A stretch of 64,000 nucleotides of DNA from Pseudocolwellia agarivorans (GTDB lineage: Bacteria > Pseudomonadota > Gammaproteobacteria > Enterobacterales > Alteromonadaceae): positions 1 to 64,000 of the forward strand of contig NZ_MUZU01000016.1 in NCBI RefSeq assembly GCF_002000085.1. Direction: 5' to 3'. Below, one piece after another: positions 27,530 to 36,268 of this stretch; within the stretch, counting starts at the first letter, position 1, and every line of letters begins with the position of its first letter. The notes under the pieces were generated by a model. The model made no database searches. It had not been told where the DNA came from and saw only the letters and a program-made list of their open reading frames with translations. A program made the position numbers and the translations under genes.

Positions 27530-28948
27530 ATGGATATAATTCAATTTTTTGGTCGTTTTCACGTATTAGTTTTACATTTACCTATAGGTATCTTGTTAAT
27601 GTCAGCATTAATGGAGATTTTTTATGCGGTAAAAAACAAACCTAGAAACTCACTATTAACCTGGGTTTGGTTTTGGGGGGCACTTTCAGCAATAGGTGCG
27701 TGTACTTTAGGTTATATGTTATCGCTAGGCGGTGGATACAGCGATGATGCGGTATTTATACATAAAGCGTTTGGTATTTCGGTAGCTGTTTGTTCCATTA
27801 TATGTTGGATATACTTTGGCGTATTCCTGTCTAAAAAAATACCGAACAAAAAAGCTAACACAAAAACAAACAAAGTTGTAATAAGTGCACTGGCTTCATT
27901 GCAGCTTTTTTTATTGTTTAGCACAGGACATTACGGCGCAAATATGACCCACGGTGAAACCTATTTGGTTGAACATGCACCTAACGTTGTGCGTGTACTC
28001 GCAGGTTTTGAACCGCATAAAGAACCTCGTCCACCTATTACGTCTATTGCTCAAGCTGAAACCTATGCTGATTTAATTGAACCTATATTTAAGCAACGCT
28101 GTGTAAGTTGCCATAACGACGGTAAACAAAAAGGTCAATTAAATTTAGCGAGTATTAAAGGCATAGAAAAAGGTGGGCGTTCAGGTAAAACCTTTGGTAA
28201 TAGCATTGATAAAAGCGAGTTATACAAACGTATAACGATGGACAGCCATGATAAAAAGTACATGCCTGCAGAAGGGAAAACACCTCTTTCAGACGAGCAA
28301 GTGCAAACAATAGCGTGGTGGATAAACGCCGGTTCACCTACATCGGGCATGGTAACCGACCACACGTTATCAAGCGACTCTAAACTCGCAGTAATGCGCG
28401 CACTAGGACTAACACCTAAAGCAGGTAGTTGGCCGCTAGCTAAAGTAGAGCCGCTATCAGTAGAAACCGTGCGTGATTTACAAAGCCATGGTTTTGTAGT
28501 GAAAACAATTGCTAAGAACGTTAATTATATTGATGTTGATTTGTCTTCAGCTAGTGAAGGATTAACCCCTGAAGCGCTTGCCAGTTTACTAAAAGCAAAA
28601 TCTCATATTGCTTACCTTAATTTAGTTAACTCAAATGTTACTGATGAACAACTAAATCAATTAGCACAATTAACTTATTTAATAAAAATGAGATTAGAAA
28701 AAAATAGTGTAACCAGTAAAGGTATCAATGCACTGTCGCCCTTAATCAACCTTGAATACTTAAATTTGTATAAAACGGCTGTAGATGATGAGGCTTTATC
28801 GGCATTAGAAACCCTCCCTAAATTAAAAGCGGTTTATGTAGGGCAAACAAAAATAACTCCAACAAGCGCATCGTCATTTAACGATAAAGCAAAACAAAAC
28901 ATTATTTTAGGCTTATCAATTCCTAGTAATACAAACAAAAAAGCATAA
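27530..28948 (+). CDS. Membrane c-type cytochrome with DUF2231 and leucine-rich repeats
   Basis: 472 residues in three parts. Residues 1-165 form a DUF2231-like bundle of four membrane helices (HVLVLHLPIGILLMSAL). Residues about 175-270 are a planctomycete-type cytochrome domain (PSCyt1) with heme motif C191-V-S-C194-H195 and likely axial Met245. Residues about 310-460 are leucine-rich repeats (LNLVNSNVTDEQLNQLAQLT and similar). The heme and repeats should face the periplasm. This design is typical of Planctomycetes and Verrucomicrobia rather than of Gammaproteobacteria. It opens a four-gene operon and could pass electrons from the downstream enzyme to the respiratory chain. Exact partners are inferred. 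Confidence 0.85.
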   Translation: MDIIQFFGRFHVLVLHLPIGILLMSALMEIFYAVKNKPRNSLLTWVWFWGALSAIGACTLGYMLSLGGGYSDDAVFIHKAFGISVAVCSIICWIYFGVFLSKKIPNKKANTKTNKVVISALASLQLFLLFSTGHYGANMTHGETYLVEHAPNVVRVLAGFEPHKEPRPPITSIAQAETYADLIEPIFKQRCVSCHNDGKQKGQLNLASIKGIEKGGRSGKTFGNSIDKSELYKRITMDSHDKKYMPAEGKTPLSDEQVQTIAWWINAGSPTSGMVTDHTLSSDSKLAVMRALGLTPKAGSWPLAKVEPLSVETVRDLQSHGFVVKTIAKNVNYIDVDLSSASEGLTPEALASLLKAKSHIAYLNLVNSNVTDEQLNQLAQLTYLIKMRLEKNSVTSKGINALSPLINLEYLNLYKTAVDDEALSALETLPKLKAVYVGQTKITPTSASSFNDKAKQNIILGLSIPSNTNKKA

Positions 28949-28976
28949 AAAACTGGATTCTTTGAAGGTAGATATT

Positions 28977-30203
28977 ATGAATAATAAAAACACGATACAT
29001 AAAAATAACAATACTAAAAAAGCTATTGATTCTATTAAACCCGATTTGAAGAAGCGCCAGTTTCTTAAACAATCTTCTATGTTAGGCGCAGGTTTAACTA
29101 CTGGCGCTATTCTAACTGGTGCATCAACCTCAGCTATCGCACATGAACCACCTAAAAAACCATTGCCTAAAGCTGGCAGAAGTCCTCATGGAAAAATTGT
29201 GGGACACGGCGACTTTAAATACAAAGTTAACTACTTATGGGGCGATTTAGATCCTCATAAAGTGCCTGTAGAAAACTGTCATGGATTAGATTTTGATTCA
29301 AAAGGTCGGATCATCATGGTGACAGACAGTGACGTAAATAACTTTGTGATATACAACAAAGATGGAAAATTTATAGACGCTTGGGGTACACAATACCCCG
29401 GCGCCCATTCTGTTAAAATATCACGAGAAAATGGCGAAGACTTCATCTACATCGTTGATGGTGGTTGGGTGTTAGATAGAAACCGACCTGATAATCAATG
29501 GAAGAACAAATGGTATAAACAAAGTGGTTTTATTTCAAAATTAACCATTGAAGGTAAATTGGTTTATACCCTTGGTCATCCATTAACCATTGGTATTTAC
29601 GAGCCCGGCATGCCCTTTCAACCTACCGACATTACCATAGCGCCCAACGGTGATTTATATGTAACTGACGGCTACGGCTCTGACTACGTTATTCATTACG
29701 ACAGCAATGGTCGTTACATAAGACATTGGGGAGGTAACAAGAATTCCGATAAAAACCTTAATCTTAAAAATACTCATGGTATTGGTGTTGATACACGAGA
29801 TCCCAACAATCATCATTTACTGATCAGTTCTCGTGCTGAACGCGCTCTTAAAAAATACACATTGGACGGTAAATACATAGGCGACATTTCATTACCGGGA
29901 GCTTATGTAGGCGGACCCACTTTTAAAGGTGAAAACTTTTATGCGCCCGTTTGTTGGTCGCATATTGATGGCAAGATGGCACCAAATTCAGGATTTATCA
30001 CTATTTTAGATAAAGATAATAAAGTCGTTTCAAACCCTGGCGGTACAAGACCTCATTACGAAAATGGCGAATTAACAACCATGCAAACCACTTACGACGT
30101 GTTTAACCATTGCCATGCAGTATGTGTAGATGACGACGAAAACCTTTACGTGGGTCAATGGAATTCAAACCAAATTTACCCGATTAAATTAGAACGCGTT
30201 TAA
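28977..30203 (+). CDS. Exported NHL/six-bladed beta-propeller protein
   Basis: About 408 residues from the ATG at 28977 (GAAGG ribosome site). A long charged start with KRQFLKQSSMLGAGL suggests Tat export. The mature part is a beta-propeller with repeated strands such as GLDFDSKGRIIMVTD, DITIAPNGDLYVTDG and VCVDDDENLYVGQW, close to NHL-repeat and peptidyl-amidating-lyase-like propellers. It may be a periplasmic lyase, lactonase or scaffold. It lies 28 bases after the cytochrome gene and 21 before the next. Confidence 0.82.
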   Translation: MNNKNTIHKNNNTKKAIDSIKPDLKKRQFLKQSSMLGAGLTTGAILTGASTSAIAHEPPKKPLPKAGRSPHGKIVGHGDFKYKVNYLWGDLDPHKVPVENCHGLDFDSKGRIIMVTDSDVNNFVIYNKDGKFIDAWGTQYPGAHSVKISRENGEDFIYIVDGGWVLDRNRPDNQWKNKWYKQSGFISKLTIEGKLVYTLGHPLTIGIYEPGMPFQPTDITIAPNGDLYVTDGYGSDYVIHYDSNGRYIRHWGGNKNSDKNLNLKNTHGIGVDTRDPNNHHLLISSRAERALKKYTLDGKYIGDISLPGAYVGGPTFKGENFYAPVCWSHIDGKMAPNSGFITILDKDNKVVSNPGGTRPHYENGELTTMQTTYDVFNHCHAVCVDDDENLYVGQWNSNQIYPIKLERV

Positions 30204-30224
30204 GCATTAATAATAAGAGCTAAA

Positions 30225-33200
30225 ATGAAAAATTATTTAAAACCACATAAGTTAACCTTACTCGCCGCAACCAGTATTTTACTGCTAGGTTGTAATGATA
30301 AAGAACCTGAAATTGAATTTAGTGAACCGCTTCCTGAAGTGGTTGATTTTAATTTTGATGTTAGGCCTATTCTGTCTGACACCTGTTTTTTATGTCATGG
30401 ACCTGATTTACCTAATGCTAAAAACGGTTTAAGCTTTGCTTCGTTTAACTTAGCAACGTCTCATGTAACCGATAATGGTATACAAGCGCTAATACCTGGT
30501 AATGCTGAAGGTAGTGAAGCCTTTATGCGTATTATGTCTACCGACGAAAGTTACATAATGCCGCCATTATCTTCTAATTTAGTATTAACACCTCGACAAA
30601 AAGCCATTATTAAAAAGTGGATTGACCAAGGTGCTGAATATAAAAAACATTGGGCTTACATTACGCCAGCGAAAGCAAAAACACCAACGACAAAGCATGA
30701 CGAATGGGCCAGTAACCCTATTGATAACTTTATTGCTAAAAAAATAGCAGATAAAGGTTTATCACCCAATAAAAAAGCAGAAAAAGAAACCTTGATAAGG
30801 CGCGTCACTTTCGATCTAACAGGCTTACCACCTACATTAGAAGAAATAGATGATTTTTTACAAGATACTAACGAAAACGCCTACGAGAAACTAATTGCTC
30901 GCTTAATGGCTTCACCAAGTTTTGGTGAACGTTTATCCGTTGAATGGCTTGATGTTGCTCGCTATGCCGATACCCATGGTTACAGTACCGATTATTACCG
31001 TGATATGTCACCTTACCGTGACTGGGTAATAAAAAGCTTTAACGAAAACCGCCCTTTTGATGAGTTTGTTACTTGGCAAATTGCAGGGGATTTAATGCCT
31101 AACGCAAGCCAAGAACAAATATTAGCAACCGCTTTTAACCGCGTACATGCTCAAAATGGTGAAGGTGGTATTGTAAACGAAGAATTTAGAGTCGAATACG
31201 TAAAAGATCGTGTTCAAGCTGTAGGTACCGGCTTACTAGGTTTAACTATGCATTGTGCACAATGCCATGATCATAAATACGACCCTATTTCTGCAAAAGA
31301 TTATTATTCAACCTTTGCTTTTTTCAACAATATTGATGAATCAGGACAAATTTCTTACGACCCTACAGACATTCCTGTGCCTACCTTGTTAATGCCAACA
31401 AACCAACAAGCGCAAAACTTAGCTAATGTAACTAACGAGATTTCAGATTTATCTAATCAATTAGAAACTGAATACAACGCACAAAACCAGCGATTTAATG
31501 CGTGGTTAACAGCGAATACTCAAGTAATTAAACAAGCTAAAGGTAAAGATGCACTGATTGCCCATTTCCCGTTAACTAAACGCGACAGCAACAAAGCAAT
31601 TGCAAATAAGGTTTCGCCTAAAGCCATAGGTAAAGTGATTTTTGGTTCAAATCCCAAGAAAAAAGAAGGCCCTGCTATGGTTCACGTTTCAGAAAACGGA
31701 CGTGAAGCCATTAAACTCAATGGTGACGATCCGCTTTATTTCCCGTCAGTTAACGACTTTGATAGAGCGCGTCCTTTTAGCGTAAGTATTGATGTAAAAC
31801 TGCCTAATGAACTTGAAGAAGGTGTATTAGTACATTACAACAAAGCTGGCATTTTATATAACTTTAAAGGCTTTGATATTGGTATTCAAAACAACCGCTG
31901 GTTAGTACGTTTAGCCCACACCTACCCTTTTAACGCCATTGCTTTAACCTCTCCAGAAAACGCACAACGTGACCAATGGTTAAACGTAACCATGACCTAC
32001 GATGGTTCATCAAAAGCAGAAGGTGTTAATTTTTATATTAACGGTGAAGCTATCTCAATGAATGTTGATAAAGACAACCTATTTAAAGACATAAAACATA
32101 CCCATAAAGGTGTTTTAAAAGAAATAGGCATTAAAGTAGGTGCTCGCTGGCGTAGCCGTGGCACAAAAGACGCTTTAGTTGACGATCTAAAAATATATAA
32201 CAGAGACTTAACCCGTATAGAGATTGCTAACATAAACAATGTAAACAGCCCGTCTGTTATTAATAACAAAGATGAACTGCTTGCTTTATTTAACAAAAGT
32301 TTTAATCCTGACTATAAAAAAACAGCATCTAAGTTAATCTCGCTACGCCAAAAACAAAACAGTATGGCCGAGCAAGTTCAAGAAATAATGGTAATGAAAG
32401 AAATGCCAGAACCTAGACAAGCTTACATACTAGAACGAGGCAGCTACGCATCACATGGTGAAGCAGTAAGCCCAGGCGTACCAGAAACCATTTTACCTTA
32501 CGATGAATCTCTCCCTAAAAATCGATTAGGTTTGGCTGCATGGTTAACAGATCCTAAACATCCATTAGTATCGCGCGTTGTGATAAACCGATACTGGCAA
32601 ATGCTATTTGGCACAGGCATTGTTCGTACACCTGAAGATTTTGGTAACCAAGGTCAATTACCTACACATCCGCAGTTATTAGACTGGTTAGCAAGAGAAT
32701 TTGTTGATTCAGGTTGGGACATTAAACACATGTTAACACTCATGGTAACGTCATCAGCCTATCAACAATCATCTATAGCTAGCCAAGAGTTAATGGAAGC
32801 AGACCCTGAAAATAAGCTTTATGCGCGTGGCCCAACGAACCGTTTAACAGCAGAAATGATCCGCGACAACGCCTTAGCAGCCAGTGGTTTATTAGTTGAC
32901 TCTATCGGTGGAGAAAGCGTATATCCTTATCAACCAGACGGTATTTGGAAAATGAACAGCAGAACCCCTTACAAGCACGGTTCAGGCGACGATTTATATC
33001 GTAAATCAATGTACACCATATACAAACGTAGTGTACCACCACCAAATATGACCGCGTTCGATGCACCAATGCGTAGTTACACCGTGGGCGAAAGGCAACA
33101 AACCAGTACCCCATTACAAGCATTATCTTTACTAAATGATCCGCAAATTATTGAAGCATCGCGTGTACTTGCAAGCAAAGCAATGAGTCATTCATCATCA

Positions 33201-33452
33201 CTTGATGAACAACTAAAGTGGGTATATCGCAAGCTAACCAGTAATCAAGCAACGGCTCAAGAATTAGACATTATTATAAGTATGTATAATGACATTAACC
33301 AAACCTTTGCAGCGAACCCTGCACAAGCTGATGAGTTTTTAGCCGTAGGCGATAAACCATTAAAAGCGTCTGACAATAAGATACAACTTGCGTCGCTTGG
33401 CTCTATAACAAACATGTTAATGAATCACGATGCTGTAGTTATTAAGCGTTAA
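30225..33452 (+). CDS. PSCyt1-DUF1549-LamG-DUF1553 lipoprotein cytochrome
   Basis: 1075 residues. A lipobox (LLLGC, C23) anchors it to a membrane. Residues 44-140 form a PSCyt1 domain with C54-F-L-C57-H58 and a Met in IMPPL. Residues about 160-370 are DUF1549, ending in CAQCHDHKYDP (C344, C347, H348), a second heme-like motif. Residues about 480-690 form a concanavalin-like LamG domain that could bind glycan. Residues about 735-1020 are DUF1553, with NRYWQMLFGTGIV and SSAYQQSS. This is the core architecture of planctomycete cytochrome proteins and is rare in this bacterial order. Family function is unproven; a substrate-oxidising periplasmic enzyme is plausible. Confidence 0.88.
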   Translation: MKNYLKPHKLTLLAATSILLLGCNDKEPEIEFSEPLPEVVDFNFDVRPILSDTCFLCHGPDLPNAKNGLSFASFNLATSHVTDNGIQALIPGNAEGSEAFMRIMSTDESYIMPPLSSNLVLTPRQKAIIKKWIDQGAEYKKHWAYITPAKAKTPTTKHDEWASNPIDNFIAKKIADKGLSPNKKAEKETLIRRVTFDLTGLPPTLEEIDDFLQDTNENAYEKLIARLMASPSFGERLSVEWLDVARYADTHGYSTDYYRDMSPYRDWVIKSFNENRPFDEFVTWQIAGDLMPNASQEQILATAFNRVHAQNGEGGIVNEEFRVEYVKDRVQAVGTGLLGLTMHCAQCHDHKYDPISAKDYYSTFAFFNNIDESGQISYDPTDIPVPTLLMPTNQQAQNLANVTNEISDLSNQLETEYNAQNQRFNAWLTANTQVIKQAKGKDALIAHFPLTKRDSNKAIANKVSPKAIGKVIFGSNPKKKEGPAMVHVSENGREAIKLNGDDPLYFPSVNDFDRARPFSVSIDVKLPNELEEGVLVHYNKAGILYNFKGFDIGIQNNRWLVRLAHTYPFNAIALTSPENAQRDQWLNVTMTYDGSSKAEGVNFYINGEAISMNVDKDNLFKDIKHTHKGVLKEIGIKVGARWRSRGTKDALVDDLKIYNRDLTRIEIANINNVNSPSVINNKDELLALFNKSFNPDYKKTASKLISLRQKQNSMAEQVQEIMVMKEMPEPRQAYILERGSYASHGEAVSPGVPETILPYDESLPKNRLGLAAWLTDPKHPLVSRVVINRYWQMLFGTGIVRTPEDFGNQGQLPTHPQLLDWLAREFVDSGWDIKHMLTLMVTSSAYQQSSIASQELMEADPENKLYARGPTNRLTAEMIRDNALAASGLLVDSIGGESVYPYQPDGIWKMNSRTPYKHGSGDDLYRKSMYTIYKRSVPPPNMTAFDAPMRSYTVGERQQTSTPLQALSLLNDPQIIEASRVLASKAMSHSSSLDEQLKWVYRKLTSNQATAQELDIIISMYNDINQTFAANPAQADEFLAVGDKPLKASDNKIQLASLGSITNMLMNHDAVVIKR

Positions 33453-33483
33453 TCACAATAAAAGAATTGAAAAGAGAAATATT

Positions 33484-34908
33484 ATGATAAACAGACGTCA
33501 ATTTTTAAAAGGTGCTTCACTTGGCTTAGGTGCTAGTGCTTTAGCAGGCTACCCTCACCTTGCTGCAGCTACGGCTGCTGCAGAACAAGGACCAAACCTT
33601 GATGGTATTTTAGGTTCGCCACACGTCCCCGCAAAAGCGAAACGTGTTATTTATTTATTTCAAAGTGGTGGTCCGTCGCAGCTAGAAACTTTTGATTACA
33701 AGCCCATGTTAGACAAACGACATGGGCAAGAGCTTCCTGCTGAAGTACGAGGCGAACAAGTATTAACAGGCATGAGTGCTCAACAAACTTCATTACCTCT
33801 AGCGCGTTCAGTATTCGATTTTAAACAGCATGGTGAGTCTGGTGCTTGGGTAAGTGAATTATTACCACATACCGCAAAAATTGTTGATGACTTATGTATC
33901 GTAAAATCTATGCATACAGATGCCATTAATCATGATCCGGCTATTACCTTTTTACAAACAGGCTTTCCTATTGCTGGCCGCCCAAGTATGGGAGCATGGC
34001 TCAGCTATGGTTTAGGTACTGACAATCCAAACTTACCACCTTTTATTGTTATGGTGTCAAGTAACGCTGGTGGACAGCCGCTTTATTCACGCCTATGGGG
34101 TAATGGCTTTTTACCGTCTATACATCAAGGTGTTCAATTTAGAGGTGGTCAAGACCCGGTTTTATATCTTAATAATCCTCCAGGGTTAAGTACCGGCGAT
34201 CGTCGTTCAATGATGGACAAATTCAGAAAGCTACAAGATCTGCAATATCAAAAATGGAAAGACGAAGAAATTAAATCGCGTATCGCTCAATATGATATGG
34301 CCGAACGTATGCAAAAATCAGTTCCTGATGCTACTGATTTTAGCGATGAGCCAGACTGGGTATTTGATATGTACGGGCCGGATTCAAGAATACCGGGCAC
34401 CTATGCAGCTAACTGTTTACTTGCTAGACGACTTGCAGAGCGCAACGTTAAATTTACTCAGTTATATCATCAAGGTTGGGATCAACACGACAACTTACCC
34501 GGTGGTATAAAAGCTAACTGTGAAAAAACAGACCAAGCATCAGCGGCATTAGTCACCGACTTAAAACAACGCGGTTTATTAGACGATACGCTTGTTGTTT
34601 GGGGGGGAGAGTTTGGTAGAACAAATTATTCACAAGGTAAGCTAACAGAAACAGGTTATGGTCGAGATCATCACCCCGGTTGTTTCACTATGTGGATGGC
34701 TGGCGGTGGTGTAAAACCCGGCGTATACGGTGAAACCGATGAGTTTGGCTACAATATAGTTAAAGATCCTGTTCACGTGCACGACTTTCAAGCGACATTA
34801 ATGCATTTGATGGGAGTTGATCACGAAAAGCTCACCTTTAAATACCAAGGGCGCCGCTTCAGACTAACAGATGTTCACGGTAAAATAGTTAAAGCGATAT
34901 TGGCTTAG
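33484..34908 (+). CDS. Tat-exported DUF1501 protein
   Basis: 474 residues with a clean Tat signal (MINRRQFLKGASLGLGASAL). The DUF1501 body has a sulfatase/alkaline-phosphatase-like fold by family: FQSGGPSQLETFD near the start, then HPGCFTMWMAGGGVKPG and DFQATLMHLMGVDHEKLTF at the end. DUF1501 genes almost always follow DUF1549/DUF1553 genes in Planctomycetes, as here. Metal-binding histidines and aspartates are present, but no reaction is proven. Last gene of the operon, ending at a strong hairpin. Confidence 0.88.
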   Translation: MINRRQFLKGASLGLGASALAGYPHLAAATAAAEQGPNLDGILGSPHVPAKAKRVIYLFQSGGPSQLETFDYKPMLDKRHGQELPAEVRGEQVLTGMSAQQTSLPLARSVFDFKQHGESGAWVSELLPHTAKIVDDLCIVKSMHTDAINHDPAITFLQTGFPIAGRPSMGAWLSYGLGTDNPNLPPFIVMVSSNAGGQPLYSRLWGNGFLPSIHQGVQFRGGQDPVLYLNNPPGLSTGDRRSMMDKFRKLQDLQYQKWKDEEIKSRIAQYDMAERMQKSVPDATDFSDEPDWVFDMYGPDSRIPGTYAANCLLARRLAERNVKFTQLYHQGWDQHDNLPGGIKANCEKTDQASAALVTDLKQRGLLDDTLVVWGGEFGRTNYSQGKLTETGYGRDHHPGCFTMWMAGGGVKPGVYGETDEFGYNIVKDPVHVHDFQATLMHLMGVDHEKLTFKYQGRRFRLTDVHGKIVKAILA

Positions 34909-34923
34909 GCTTCTAAAAAAGTT

Positions 34924-34969
34924 AGATTTAAAATAAGGTAAGAAAACTGTCTTACCTTATTTTAAATCT
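34924..34969. terminator. Long hairpin between DUF1501 and RelA/SpoT-domain genes
   Basis: A 19-base-pair perfect stem (left arm 34924-34942, right arm 34951-34969) with an eight-base loop lies between convergent genes. No strong T run follows on the plus strand, so it may act through the stem or in both directions. Confidence 0.8.
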
Positions 34970-34982
34970 ACTAATATAAAGT

Positions 34983-36047
34983 TTATGAAAGTATAATTCG
35001 GCTATATTCGGCTAGAAATTCAGAAGTATCACTTAAATAGTTAGGGTAAGCTTTTTCAATAGATTTAAGGTCACTTCCTGCAACAAGTAATACGTTATTA
35101 TCAATGTTTTTTTCTTTTTCAGCATAATGTTCAAGGGCTAATTCTTTTTTATTTTCACTATACAAAAAAGCATTACCTTTACGCTCTTTAGTGTTATAAA
35201 CCAATAAAGTGTACCCGCTATCTTTAGATTTCTTTTTTATTTCATCTAATTTAAATGCGCTGTTAAAAGTATCTAATTTATGAGATATAGACAATTCAGA
35301 GTTTAAAGAAACTAACTCATGTTTATATTTAGCTGAAACATCATCAGACATTTGCCAAGAACCATCTTTAACAGCTAAAAACTCTCCTATTATCTTAAAA
35401 AGTCGTTTCCAACTTTTACTTGCATTCGCTGGATTGGTTTTTAATGATTCTTTTTCAATAATATCGACTATTTCTACTGTAGTGGCCCACAAATGCTGTA
35501 ATCGAATTCTTAGCTGTACTTCAATTTGAAAGCCTTTCCATTGATGATCTGCGGAATTTGCATAACTCTTATAAACCCTGTGTATTCCTCTATATCCACT
35601 AGGCTTAGGTAAAGATATATAATCATATATCTTTACTCCATGAACAGTTCGACTTGAGTCTAAACTTTTATTTAATTGTTTTAAATCGTCTAATGATTCT
35701 AAAATTACTCTACACCCACCAATATCATGCATTCTTTTTAAGCTGATCGCATTATCAGTTTTTTCGTCTAAAGATTTTCTTTGTAGTTTATCAATTATCG
35801 TAGGCAACCGTTTTAATCGCCTAACGACTGTAGCTGTTTCTAATAAATGTAATTTTTTTACATGCTTCCAAACTAAATTTTTAATTATTTGTAATGGATA
35901 TAAATGAGCCGCACGAAAATTTTGAATCACCTTGACTGCCGATTCAAAGTCACCTTCGTTTTTTCTAATCGTACGCCCAGCTTTCTCTACTTGATTTTTA
36001 GAAAAAGCTAATAGCTGTTTAGATTTTTCGTAGCTATCATTTACCAT
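34983..36047 (-). CDS. RelA/SpoT-domain protein, solitary
   Basis: 354 residues with a (p)ppGpp-synthetase-like nucleotidyltransferase domain: MHDIGGCRVI at 106-115, DYISLPKPSGYRGIH at 142-156, EVQLRIRLQHLWA at 176-188. No HD hydrolase, TGS or ACT domain is present. A C-terminal part of about 150 residues has no known domain. Solitary proteins of this class can be small alarmone synthetases or toxins (toxSAS) that pyrophosphorylate nucleotides or tRNA. It lies alone between the fucose-linked genes, and no antitoxin-like gene is adjacent. Composition is AT-rich like its surroundings. Function uncertain; enzyme fold well supported. Confidence 0.8.
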   Translation of the reverse strand: MVNDSYEKSKQLLAFSKNQVEKAGRTIRKNEGDFESAVKVIQNFRAAHLYPLQIIKNLVWKHVKKLHLLETATVVRRLKRLPTIIDKLQRKSLDEKTDNAISLKRMHDIGGCRVILESLDDLKQLNKSLDSSRTVHGVKIYDYISLPKPSGYRGIHRVYKSYANSADHQWKGFQIEVQLRIRLQHLWATTVEIVDIIEKESLKTNPANASKSWKRLFKIIGEFLAVKDGSWQMSDDVSAKYKHELVSLNSELSISHKLDTFNSAFKLDEIKKKSKDSGYTLLVYNTKERKGNAFLYSENKKELALEHYAEKEKNIDNNVLLVAGSDLKSIEKAYPNYLSDTSEFLAEYSRIILS

Positions 36048-36206
36048 TTTTTTAAATCATTAATCTAGTGATATTACACGGTATAATACGATAGTTAACA
36101 TTCATAGTGTAGTTATTGAATAGCTGGTATAACAAGTTAATACAACCTTTTAGAAAGCAAATAAGCCACATTACAAAATCCTCAATACTTATAAGAAACT
36201 ACATAA

Positions 36207-36237
36207 CAAAAAAGGCGAATACCTAAGTATTCGCCTT
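36207..36237 (-). terminator. Terminator after the fucose permease gene
   Basis: Stem AAGGCGAATAC (36212-36222) pairs with GTATTCGCCTT (36227-36237) over a four-base loop; on the minus strand it is followed by a T run. Confidence 0.92.
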
Positions 36238-36268
36238 CATCTTTTCGTTTTAGCCTTTGCGAAATAAC

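Noticed and set aside
33484-34908. Sulfatase
   Set aside because: DUF1501 shares the fold, but no C/S-x-P-x-R sulfatase signature is seen, so sulfatase activity is not claimed.
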